Below, one piece after another: positions 45,426-57,500 of a stretch of DNA of 64,000 nt. Under the pieces are notes generated by a model that saw nothing but the letters and a program-made list of their open reading frames with translations, was not told the DNA's origin and ran no database searches. Location: assembly GCA_907165275.2 (NCBI GenBank), contig OU015673.1:1689001-1753000 (forward strand). Reading direction: 5' to 3'. Every line of letters starts with the position of its first letter. Position 1 is the first letter of the stretch. Position numbers and translations under genes: made by a program. The DNA is from Zygaena filipendulae. Taxonomy: Eukaryota; Arthropoda; Insecta; Lepidoptera; Zygaenidae.

Positions 45426-46294
45426 TAATTGACGGACTCAATAGAGATTTGATTTTTATACCCCGCCATCATGTAGGTACAATATGGGTATACCGGCTAA
45501 TTTATGCACGAGAGCATTAATAGTACATTGTTATCCTAGGGGTGAAAGTAACTTATTTAGTCCCGAGACGGGGTTTGGCGCCCGAGCGTAGCGAGGGCGC
45601 CTATAGATCGAGGGACTAAATAAGTCTTTCTCCCGAGGATAACACTGTGCTTTTCATTACGAATGCAAGGAAAGTCAAAATAAAAATAGGAATTAGCTAA
45701 AGAAAAAATGAGTGAAGATCGGATAGTCGCTTGACACTTTCCCACCTATTTCTTTTTCTTTGGCCGGCTAGCTATTCAGCCAGTATTTTTTATTTACATT
45801 GTGGCGACCTAAAAAAAATATTATCTTTAATTATTAAGTATTAATTAAAGAAAATAAAAATATATAAATAGGAGATAGCTTAAGAAAAAGTGAGTGAATT
45901 TTATTTTAATTAATACCTACTTAAACTTTACGTTATTTCAATTTTACATCGCGCTGGCTGTATAGAAAGTTGAAACATGGTTCAATAGAAATGTGAAAAT
46001 AGACCTAGTTTTTTTTTAATAATTTGACAGTTGTCAGTTGAAAGCGATTCTCCCTAGGGCTGAAAAGGGTTACTTTCAACCCGCTTCTCAGGCAACTTCA
46101 GACCTACTTTCCGAGTATGAGTAATGAAAAAGCCGTTTTAGTCCGCTCGAACCCATGTCTCACATTCGAAAGATTAACGTCGTCAATAGATAGGTATTAG
46201 GTAGGTAGGTATATACATACTTAGGTTAACTGATTAACGAATATTAACTAGCAAATGTCACAGGTCCACTCGGGTTGGTTGGGTTATTGCTTCA

Positions 46295-46624
46295 AATGGG
46301 CATGTTGACTAATTTTTTTTTAGTCCGCCTTGTAGATTATCAAAAAATATTGGACACCTATTTTTTCTTTTTTTTACGTAATCAAAAAATAACGGCGATA
46401 TATTGAGTTGAAATTTCGCGTGACGTCACTATTCTGACAGTTTGTATGGCGGTTTTAGCGGTTAGTGACGTCACGACCCCCTCACCCTAAACTTTAATGC
46501 GCTTTATCTCTGTATATTTTAATTTATTTGAAAAAGCAAAAAAATACGTGTCTATTGTTTTTTTATTTTCTAACTGACGGACTAATTAGAATTTTGATTT
46601 TCATAAGTAGTCCACATCCCCATT
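46295..46624 (+). repeat. TGACGTCA element copy
   Basis: Full length, AATGGGCATGTTGAC to CATCCCCATT; both sites intact. Confidence 0.85.
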
Positions 46625-46727
46625 ACCAGAGTAAGATGCACAATGATACAAACCATAGGTTTCTATATACGTGGCATGGTTTATAGGTATATGTATTTTC
46701 CTGTTTTTTTTTTTATAAAAAACTAGC

Positions 46728-47408
46728 TGTCCCCCGCGATTTCATCTACGGTAATTTCGGAGTTCCCGCGGGAATTCCGGGATAAAAACTTTCCTATCTT
46801 TTAAGTTGGACCATTTTATAAATGGTTACAAAATATTATCAAAATCCGTTCCGTAGTTTCGGAGTCCATCGCGGACAAACAACGTGTCACGTGATTTATA
46901 TATATTAAGACTAGCGGTCCCCCGCGATTTCATCCGCGGTAAATTCGGAGTTCTGGGAAAAAAGTACCTACTCTATGTCCTTCTTTGTAAACCGACCAGT
47001 AGTTTACGGTAATTAGCTGTTCCCCGCATTAATTCCGGAATTCCGGGATAAAAACTATCCTATCTTTTAAGTTGGACCAAATACAATATGGTGACCAAAT
47101 TTCATCATGATCGATTCAGTAGTTTCGGAGTCCATCGCGGACAAACAACGTGACACGTGATTTATATATATTAGACTAGCTGTCCCCCGCGATTTCATCC
47201 GCGGTAATTTCGGAGTTCCCGCGGAGGTTGCGGGAAAAAAGTACTCTATGTCCTTCAGTTCTTGAGGGAATTCCGGGATAAAAACTATCCTATCTTTTAA
47301 GTTGGACCATATTATAAATGGTTGCAAAATTTTATCAAAATCGGTTCAGTAGTTTCGGAGTCCATCGCGGACAAACAACGTGACACGTGATTTATATATA
47401 TTAGATTA
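46728..47408 (-). repeat. Three tandem reverse-strand SINE-like elements, CACGTGTCACGTTG subfamily
   Basis: 46725-46908, 46914-47168 and 47174-47408, each from CTAGC..CCCGCGATTTCATC to CGTGATTTATATATATTA. Confidence 0.75.
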
Positions 47409-47509
47409 GATAAGATAAGATAATATCTATTTTAACCGCAACATACTCTAGATACTTTTACTTTTTAAATTATCTTTGAAACTAAGAAATGTAGATTGTG
47501 GACGGTCTT

Positions 47510-47705
47510 ATTGGTAGTGTGAAGCCATCTCCCTTCTACGGTCGCCACTGAAAATCAGCGTCGTGGAACTTAGTGCCACGGCATAATGCTGAGTGGTAGC
47601 CATTTTGGTACCAACTATTCTAGTACCTACTTACTCACGCTTGTACTTATTTTATCTTTATGGTATCAAATAAACTTTTTTCTATTCTATTCTATTCTAT
47701 TTTAT
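47510..47705 (+). repeat. SINE-like element with TCTAT tail
   Basis: GGTCGCCACTGAAAATCAGC...GGTACCAACTATT...AAATAAACTTTTTTCTATTC(TATTC)n. Confidence 0.6.
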
Positions 47706-48339
47706 TCTGTGATTAGTTTTTTTTGTTATCATCCGGTTTTTTTAATCGGCCTATGTGACTATTGGTTTTAAAAAATATCGGTCATAAATTGATTAGATTG
47801 TATTCTTATGTGTACCTACATAACTAATAGCTATAATAAACAAATAAATAAGAATAAACCGCAATAAATCATTGAATTACGATACATGTCGCCGCGAAGT
47901 GTGGCCCAGTATCCATTTCGTTAATATTTTAGGGTTGTCACTAACTTAAAGAGTCATTGACACAGTTAATAAAGTCAGCATTGATAAAATGGTTCGAGTG
48001 ATGGTAAACCTAACACTAAAAAACGGGTGTATTACATATAAGAATTTATGAAATGATATTAGCACTTAAAGGGGTCGCCAAATAGCGGACCGCGGTCCGT
48101 ATCCGGACCGCCGCGCCGCTCGCCTACCCATTTTATGGAGACCGCGAGAACACAGCAACTTGCACCCCAGAGTAGGTACGTAATTTAATAACAATTTACC
48201 CCCCTCATTATCTTTGTTGACGTCAATGAGTTGACGAGAAAGAGTTCGCCGATTGCGAAAGCGTTTTTTTCAATAAGATTTCATCTCTTAAAACTGACCC
48301 CGAGCGAAACTAATTGTTATTACAATTGTGTAATACTAA
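47706..48339. other. Intergenic; possible hAT MITE end
   Basis: AAGGGGTCGCCAAATAGCGG at 48068 followed by a GC palindrome (CGGACCGCGGTCCG) recalls a hAT-type terminus; the partner end was not found. Confidence 0.3.
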
Positions 48340-48576
48340 CCGCCGCACTCAGAGTCGACTTTAATGATTACTTAGTTAAGTATAGATTTTCAAAACAAAA
48401 CTACCGCAATCAGACAAGTTTAATAAATTAATGTTAATTGGCATTTAACTAATTAAGTTACATCTCATTAAATGCCAATTAACATTAATTTACTGAACGT
48501 CTCTAATTGCGGCAGTTTTGTTTTAAAAATCTATACTTAACCAAGTAATCATTAAAGTCGACTCTGAGTGCGGCCG
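48340..48576. repeat. Palindromic MITE copy (near intact)
   Basis: TAA on both sides, arms almost fully complementary. Confidence 0.9.
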
Positions 48577-51500
48577 TAAGGAACTTAAAGGACAAATCTA
48601 TGACAGATTTAAATGGCATTTTAGTAAATTTTTCTAACACGAATACTTTTTTTCTACAAGTAGCAACCCTGCTCTGACCCAGATATCAAATTTCTCCGCG
48701 GCATTGATGCGCATGCGCTGTTCTGCGCTCTATTTCGACATAATGTGAATCATCGGTGCTTGATTGATCATTTTTTCTGCCAGAGAGCATATTATAGAGA
48801 TTCATAGAACAAAAGAATTAAGATGGGTACCGATAAAAAATTAGAACCATATGTACTCTTTATGAATAAAGTGAATTGGAATGATCATAGGAGATACCAG
48901 CTGTGCCTTGCGGTTTCACCGGCGTTAATTTCGGAGTTCCGCGGGAATCCCGCGATAAAAATAACCTAGTATGTCCTTTTCGTCATGACAATGTGTATGT
49001 ATTTCATGAACATTGGTTAAAAAGTTTAGCCGTGAAAGAACATTAACAGACAGAGTTACTTTTGTATTTATAATAGGTACCTACCTATAACTAGCCGTTC
49101 CCCGCGGTTTCACCCGCGATAGTTTTGGAGTTCCGGCGGGAATTCCGGGATAGAAAGTACCCTGTCCTTTCCTGTATCCCTGACAATGTGTAATATTACC
49201 TACAATAATACCTAAAATTGTTGGAATTGTCCAAAAAAGTAGGTACCTACGCGTCACGCGTTATATTTCAACCAATTTACCCAAAGCCTTGACAAATTAA
49301 ATACCTAAACCTTCCTCATGAATCAATCTATCTATCAGTGAAAACCGCAGAAAAATACGTTCAGTAGTTTTTAAGTTTAACGCGAACAGACAGACAGACA
49401 GACGTGGCGGAGGAGGACTTTGTTTTATTATGCATAGGGATAATAGTATGGATAGGTAGGTATCATGACTGTGACCTCGTAAGGATCAATTATCGACATT
49501 TAGCAGTTAATTAGTACACGAGTTCACATCTAGTCTATAGCTACTGAGAGCTAGGGTTGGCTGCAGGTGGCTTGTACACCTTGAATTGGTATCCGCGGAA
49601 GACCAGCGTTGTGGTTTGCGCCACAACAATGCTGAGCGGAGACCTTTTTTGGTATAAATTAATGTATAAAAAAATGTTAACTAGTACTAAGATTTTTACC
49701 AAAATAAACTTTTTTATTATTATTATTATTAATTGTCGATTTTGTACAGTTAATTTAGTTAAATACCAATTAAATTTAATGAACGTCTCCAGTTTTGTGT
49801 TTCAAATCTTTACTTAAAATTAAGTAATCATTAAAACGACTCTGAGTGCGGCTGAGAGAACTGAGAACTCCACAATGTATAAATTAATATTTATTTTTGA
49901 GGAGTGTCGTCGGTCGTGTCTTTAACATTATGTATAAATAATGTTTGTTGTTAATCTGTCGATGTGTATCTACTCAGAGCTTATCTAGTGATAATGATAT
50001 ACGACCTAATTGCTCTATGTGCTTACTTTTACACTATCATGATTACAATATTTTATTTTTTTATTGTGTAACAACGATACGATGCCCTAAAAATCTTTGA
50101 GGTTATTTATTACTATGACATTATGACAATTACGTAACTCAATAAAATTAATAAAAAATAAATTAAGTAGGTATCTAAAGCCATTATAAAATTGAGAAAT
50201 GCTGAAAAGTCTCAAATACTTGTTTTTCTTTGAAATAAACACTTGAGTAACCCAACCTGAAAAGACTCTTATGATGACTCTTATGATGCTCACTGCTCAG
50301 TCAGTCAGTGCTCACAATATGAGCAAAGTTAAAGTCAAAAACTTTAACAAAAAAAAAACTTTAAAAACCATAAAATTTCATATTTTCAGTCCATAAATTT
50401 ACTTTTATTAGGACCTACCTACCTACTAATTATATAAACAATTTATTTATTAGAGGTTTTTTTATGCGTACCTACAAATCATGATCTTTTATGCCGGAAT
50501 ACTAAAGAGTAGGTACTTAATAAATGTAGGTATTCTATTCTCACTGTCAGCTGATAACAATAATCCTGGTTTAAAGATAAACTAACTACGAATGCTCGAA
50601 TAAATTCAGTAGCAATGACTTCAACTTTAATCTTTTGGATTTAACGGCGCGGTTGACTTATCACATTCATATCGGGCCATAAAACTCGTGTTGTCAGCTG
50701 TCGTATTTTCTTGTATATGAGCATAATAAATAAAATTATAGATTTCGTATCGTGAAACTGAAAAAAAACTACAGCTAATAGATAAATTTTAATTGTTACA
50801 AACATTTTTTTCTGAAATTTAACAATCTGGGAGCACGGTAGTGCCCCCGCCAAGACCTGCCAATCGAAGCGCAAGGGCACTTCCTACCTTTCCTCGAAGC
50901 ACTTCGTCGTTTTTTTGATTTTTTTTTTACACTAGCTTACCTACTTCTTATGTAATTTTCAATATACTCGCTAATAAAGTGGCTCTTACTGCACCGTATT
51001 TAGGTTCATAATGCAGCGTAATAGACGCGCGTGCTATATAAATTTGCTTTACAAGTCGTTTCTAGTCTAAACATAATGAAGTACACTGTACAACACTTTG
51101 ACTCATATTAAAAACAAAACAAAAACAAAATCTCCGACCAGCCTCAATATGAAAAGACAGCTATTGGACGTTGAAGATTGCATATGGTTTTAGAGTTATA
51201 AACCAATGGAAGTAATATTTTTTTTTTAAGCACATTGGAGAGTGGAATACAGGCTCCGCTTAATTTAAATCCTTATCAACATCCTTAACTTTTACCTTTA
51301 ATTATTATTCTTACTAGCTGTGCATTACTAGTTTCGGCATGAAAAGTACCCTATATCCTTTTCTGTATCCTTGACGAGGTGTATGCAAAATTTCATGATG
51401 ATCGCTTGAGTAGTTAAGACGTGAAAGCGTAACAAACAAACTAACTCTCATTAGCATTTATACGTAGTGAATATTCAAGGTTGGACACTCGAGACTGGCT

Positions 51501-52744
51501 CCCGCGACTCAGTCGCAATCATCCAGTGCCACTTAATTGTCAAAGATATCGCTTATCATCGACGGAACCTGTTGATTTGACTTTTCCACATTTCTAAGTA
51601 AAGATGGTGCTTTACTTTATCTAAGTCTTGACATACCATACGCACCTATATACAAATATTATCTAGCTACATATTTTAATTAAGTACTTATTTTACGATA
51701 ATATTAAATTGGGTATTACCTACTTTCACCAATTTCTTTCCGCGGTTTTACCCACGTTCCATCCTGAATGACCATGCATACCTACCCCGGAAATATGAAT
51801 TCTTTTATTTCATTTTTTTTTTACTTTCACTTCAAAACTAACCGTAAGTACAACCTTCTACACAAATTAAAACACACGAGTGATGCTGATGACTCTTTCA
51901 TTTCATTCATCTCTCAGAATCTCTCAACCTGCCCCCTTAGCCAAGTTGACAATATATTAACGTCGCGTCGTTAACGTAACGTAACGTAAAAACCTTTATA
52001 ACATAACACAAAACAAAGCCAAAGTCGTTTTGTGTGACCACGTGACACGCTTTCGTTCTTTAGTTATTATTCCGTGGTTATAACTAGCTGTGCCCCGCGG
52101 TTTCACCCGCGTTTCCCGCAGGAACTCCAAAGTAGCCTAATTTACATTTTAAACCTTCCCTGAACTTTCATAAATATTTCAAGATCAAAATTAGCCAAAT
52201 CGATTCAGCCATTCTCGGGGTTTAGCGAGACAAACGAACAGCAATGAATTTTTATACTTATTATATAGATAGATACCTAACTAATATGTGTGATAAAAAA
52301 GTGTCCAAACTCAAATCTGACGTGGACGTACCTTATCTAGATGTTCAGGTGTTCCGCACTATCTCCGCTGATATCTTATCAACTTAGTTCACGTGCCGCC
52401 CTCAAACGAAATTTCAGGAAGTGTTCGGGAAAAATGTTTTTTTATGTATATATATCTACACAAACTATACGTAGAAATTTATTAATGCGGGGGGCATTTG
52501 ACCCCCTCCAAAAACGTGGTTTCATTTATTATAATCATTTGGGCAAATAAAATAACATGAACCTACACCTTTATTAGCTAGGTATAGGGGCCTACCGGGC
52601 ACGTGCCTCTAGGATACTTAAGGACACCACCGACGACTAGTGAGGTTCTACGTAGTAAAACAATTTGTTGTTTTAAATAATTATTTTATTTTATTTAAGA
52701 AACCAACAGATCAATGATAACGCTCATATACATCTTATCTTAAT
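48577..52744. other. Intergenic, repeat scraps, no gene found
   Basis: SINE-like fragments at 48895-49080 and 49090-49200, a SINE with ATT tail at 49557-49730, GGGAGCACGGTAGTGCCCCC repeat at 50829-50900, SINE scraps at 51310-51460 and 52085-52250. The remainder is AT-rich with no supported exon. Confidence 0.45.
49748..49853. repeat. Palindromic MITE, decayed half copy
   Basis: AGTTAAATACCAATTAAATT...ACGACTCTGAGTGCGGC; one arm only. Confidence 0.6.
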
Positions 52745-53692
52745 CTAATATATAAAAATCACGTGTCACGTTGTTTGTCCGCGATGGACTCCGAAACTAC
52801 TGAACGGATTTTGATAAAATTTTGCAACCGTTTATAATATGGTCCAACTTAAAAGATAGGATAGTTTTTATCCCAGAATTCCCTCGGGAACTGAAGGACA
52901 TAGAGTACTTTTTTCCCGAAACCTCCGTGGGAACTCCGAAATTACCGCGGATGAAATCGCGGGGGACAGCTAGTCTAATATATAAATCACGTGTCACGTT
53001 GTTTGTCCGCGATGGATTCCGAAACTACTGAACGGATTTTGATAAAATTTTGTAACCATTTACAATATGGTCCAACTTAAAAGATAGGATAGTTTTTATC
53101 CCGGAATTCCCTCGGGAACTGAAGGACATAGAATACTTTTTCCCGCAACCTCCGCGGGAACTCCGAAATCACCGCGGATGAAATCGCGGGGGACAGCTAG
53201 TCTAATATATATAAATCACGTATCACGTTGTTTGTCCGCGATGGACTCCGAACCTAGTGAACGGATTTTGATAAAATTTTGTAACCATTCATAAAATGGT
53301 CCAAATTAAAAGATAGGATAGTTTTTATCCCGGAATTCCCTCGGGAACTGAAGGGCATATAGAGTACTTTTTTCCCGCAACCTCCGATATTACCGCGGAT
53401 GAAATCGCGGGGGACAGCTAGTAATATATATAAATCACGTGTCACGATGTTTGTCCGCGATGGACTCCGAAACTACTGACCGGATTTTGATAAAGTTTTG
53501 TAGCCATTTATAATATGGTCCAACTTAAAAGATAGGATAGTTTTTATCAGGAATTCCCGCAGGAACTCTGGAATTAATGTGGGGAACAGCTAACCGTAAA
53601 CTACTGTCAAGGGTACAAAGTAGGACATAGAGTACTTTTTTTCCCGGAATTCCCGCGGGAACTCCGAAGTTACGGCACAGCTAGTATAATAT
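52745..53692 (+). repeat. Four tandem head-to-tail SINE-like elements, CACGTGTCACGTTG subfamily
   Basis: Units at 52745-52974, 52975-53202, 53203-53424 and 53425-53692, each closing with ACAGCTAGT directly before the next TAATATATAAATCACG. Confidence 0.8.
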
Positions 53693-54520
53693 AAAAACAT
53701 AAATCATAATCAAAAATGGTTCTACATATTGATTGATATTGTAGGTACTTAAAATATTTTTAAGATTAATTAACTAACTAGCTGTTTTCCGTGTTGATGA
53801 CGTCACGTCTTACGAATGATTTTATTATTATCATTGATAACAATATCGAATACCAGTGAGAATGATGATTCATAGTCTATATACATAAAAATAAATCGCC
53901 GAAATGTATGTAAGCGCATAACTTCCAAACGACTGCAACAAATTGGATAATTCTTGGATTTGGATGTTTATTTGCTTGGGCTTATTTGTCCCTCAACCGC
54001 CGCCTCGTTACGGCAGGTCTAAACAAAAAGTAATGTCATGATTGTTAGGTGCAATTAGCATAACAATAATGATTGCAAAGTCAACCATTTACCTACATAC
54101 TACAGCTGAAACATAATACGCGTTGTATACGCGTATTTTAGTATCTGTCTTCATTAAATTGAAAAGTCTTGTCTTAATCTGATTTATAGATACGTAGGTA
54201 CGAACCAAAACGATTAAATATTGTGACGAAACCCGCACGCGTATATTATAAGGTGTTTGCAGCCAAGTACTGCAGTATAACCTATGGTTACTGAGATATT
54301 AAAAATTACCCATTATGTTGGGTATTTTATATTCGATCACAACTTAGTAAAAATAAACTCGTATTTTTCACATTTTTCCTCGTCTGGAAGGCAGTTTCCC
54401 CACAATAAATAGACCTGTGACCAAAAGGGTTGCTATTTACAAAATGGATTCACCGGTACACTTTTAGAAACAAACTGCATCAGCATTTTGTGAAGCAGAT
54501 TTTAGGAAATTGTTGTTTCA
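53693..54520 (+). other. Upstream flank of the transporter's first coding exon
   Basis: A short SINE-like scrap (GTGTTGATGACGTCACGTC) at 53790 and AT-rich DNA; no exon supported. Confidence 0.35.
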
Positions 54521-54571
54521 GAAAGTCTCATATACAGATAGTCGAGAGGGAAGAAAAGAAGTGTAGTCAAT
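54521..54571 (+). other. Likely 5' UTR part of the transporter's first coding exon
   Basis: A good acceptor (TTGTTGTTTCAG) ends at 54520, 51 bp before the start codon, so the first coding exon probably begins here and an untranslated exon lies upstream. Confidence 0.4.
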
Positions 54572-57500
54572 ATGGAGAAGCCTACAATGCATATGCTCTC
54601 CGTTCAGGAGAAGAGAGGACCCACAAGGAAACGGAACCAGTATATAGCAGCAATAGCTGGTGAGACGATCACTTGTTTAAAATTTATCATTTTGATCATC
54701 ATCGTATTAGCCGCCGTATGTCTTAGCTAAAGCTATAATAGTCAGCAAGTTTCACATGCTCAGCAGTTGATCAGTCTATATTGTGGCAGGCCTGCTCAGG
54801 GCTCACACCACATCTGCTGGTACGTGGTCGTCACCCGTGAGCTTTTTAGTTCTGTCACTGAAACTATCATTTTCGATCTGATCGTGCAAGGAATATAATG
54901 CTGAAAACGTATCATCCAAAATGTTCCTAGTGTTATTTTTATCACTAACTAGTTGTGCCCCGCGGTTGCACTCGCGTGAGTTTCGGAATTCCCACCAGAA
55001 CTCCTAATTTCTTCTTGTTATCATATTCTCCTTCTCCTTACCAAACACAACAAAAAAATAATTATTTAAATTGGCCCCACCGTTCACGCGTGATGTCGTG
55101 ACCAAGGGAAATAGGGATTTGCTATTTTTTAATACAAATATAGATTGCAAGAACCAAAATATTAAGGCTATTTGCTTGGAATTAAAATAAAAACACTTCG
55201 GGAGATTCATGTGCACAAAAAATCCGAACGAATCCCTCAGTGGATCCAAACAGAGGATCAAAGTGGACGGAAGGGAATCTGGCCTGCGTTATGGTACACG
55301 ATGGGTTTGCAGAGTGAAGAAAAATGTTCTATAAATCTGTTTCCAGCTGCAATCGGCGCCGTAGTGGGAGGTACCATACTCGGCTGGACCTCCCCGGTGT
55401 TGCCGCAACTCACACCGCCCAGACCGAACGCAACGTTACTCAACCAGACCATCGCCAACATCAGCGACAGCGTTGTCACTGTTATCAGCCTCAATGGAAC
55501 TAATTCGAGCGTATTGATCAATTCGTTGGGACAGACCGCTGATTTTCTTTTGGATACTAGTCAAAGTGAGTTTGATAAACATGTTATCAATTTCTAGCAA
55601 TTAAGGAGTGAAGACCGATTTAGAATTTTCACCAGATCTTTGCTGTTTAACAATAATTTGCATCATCGTCTCTACTAGAAGAATATTTTAGCAATTTTAT
55701 ATCTTGCTGTAACTTTTTTGGAGAAATAAAAAACAATGTTTTGGGGTTTATTGGGATAAATTTTCCCCACTAATTACATACAAGCACACCACCTACATAC
55801 ACTAACTATGATAATATTGAATCGCATTTGCTACAATAGAATTATTGCACAATCAGAAGCTGCAGTATTATCACTTCTGACTTCTAGGCTCCCTAGTCTC
55901 GTCGATCCTGGCCATCGGTGCGGCGATCGCGGCTCTGCCATCCGGCATCATAGCTCAGAAGATCGGTAGGCGGATGACCATCCTCCTCCTGTCAGTGCCG
56001 TGTTTGCTCAACTGGCTCCTGATCATTTTCGCCAACGGCGCTGGAATGTTGATAGCTGCGAGATTCTTCGCCGGGCTCGGAACTGGTACCAATATGCTTT
56101 TTACTCTTTCTGCACTACAGAAAAACATGAGCTTCCGCGGTGTCATTTGCGGTAATTTCGGAGTTCCTGCGGGAACTTCAGTATAAACTGTAGGTAGGTA
56201 CATATAATCTTGAATAACTCTATCGACGAAAATCGCATTGAAATCCGTTGCGTAGTTTAAAAGATCTAAGCATACAGACGGCGGGAAGCGACTTTGTTTT
56301 AGGTATACTATGTATAGATATAAAAACATGACATATGATGTTAGTTCTATCTTTCCAGAACTAAAACCCTTGCGCTGTCCTTATTTGATTATAATAGAAC
56401 TTGTCACCCGCGGTTACACTCGCATGTATTTATGATTCTCTCGTAATATTGTACAACTTTCTGAGATGTTTTTTTTATCTTATTCCATGACCAATTAAAG
56501 TGCAGGAAAGAGACATTATAGTTGCTCTATATTTCATCGAAGACCTTCTGCACTTTCTGATCCTTGGTTTAGATCGTCTCTTATCGTGACTTCGTGAGTA
56601 GGACACATAACAGCTACAAATGATTACTTTTTAATTCAGCTTCTCCTTAAGGCATGTTTTTAGAACGAAGTCCTATATCGCTCGGTACGGATGGGGGCAA
56701 GGATTTCATGCGTGAAAGAAATTTTCCGTCCCGGCGTCATTAACGCTCATTGGTTAATGCTCTTTGGAACGATTATATTATTGGTTGCTTATTGGTTTTT
56801 TCTTTCTCGCGTCGAAACTTCGTTCTGTCCGAGTGTTCCACGACACTCACGCATTTTTTCAACTTATTCTCCACCAGGTGGCATCTCAGTGGCAGCCCCT
56901 ATGTACATAGGCGAGATCGCTGAAATCTCTATCCGCGGCAGCCTCGGCGCCTTCTTCCAGCTCTTCCTCACCGTGGGTATCCTGGCCGCGTTCGTGGTCG
57001 GCGGCTGGACGCACTGGCGGACCCTGTCCATCGTCTGCGCCGTGTTCCCCATCTTATTGGTGGCCGTGCTGTGGTGAGTGTCACGTCCGGCCCCTTAGTC
57101 AAGTTGAAAATGTATAATCGTTAAAACTAAGGAGCGATTTGTCATGTCACACGGTCACACAAATTAGAACTTTTGATTGCACGATTGTATGATTACAAAC
57201 TAACAATTTAGCTTAGGGGGCAGATGTTGTATTTTCTTAATAGATGTTACCCGGCGGTTTCACTGGCGTTAATTTTGGAGTTCTCGCGGAAATTCCGGGT
57301 TACAAAGTACCCTGGATCCTTCTCTGCAGGTACCTACTCCTAACTACGCGTATGAAAATCGGTGTATCGATGGAGCTGCTAAGGCCCAGGCTGCCTACAC
57401 TAGCTGATCCCCGCGGTTTCACCCACGATAATATCGGAGTGCCCGCGGGAATTATGGATTACAATATAGCCTATGTTACATACTCGTACTCAAAGAAGAA

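Larger units (their letters stand above)
41930..46140. mobile_element. 4.2 kb structure with long inverted repeats (compound fold-back element)
   Basis: The left part (41930-42340) and right part (45495-46140) are inverted copies: CATTACTCATACTAGGAAAG...CCTAGGGAGAATCGCTTTCAA and ATTCACTCATTTTTTCTTTGGCTAATTCC... through GAGCGTAGCGAGGGCGCC. The inner ends are themselves palindromic (TTATCCTAGGGGTGAAAGT / ACTTTCTCCCGAGGATAA). Between them lie other repeats (42835-43124, 44659-44911, 45060-45425) and no transposase frame. Confidence 0.6.

Noticed and set aside
48060..48340. Complete hAT MITE starting at AAGGGGTCGCCAAATAGCGG
   Set aside because: I could not find a matching inverted end or target duplication; kept only as a possible terminus.
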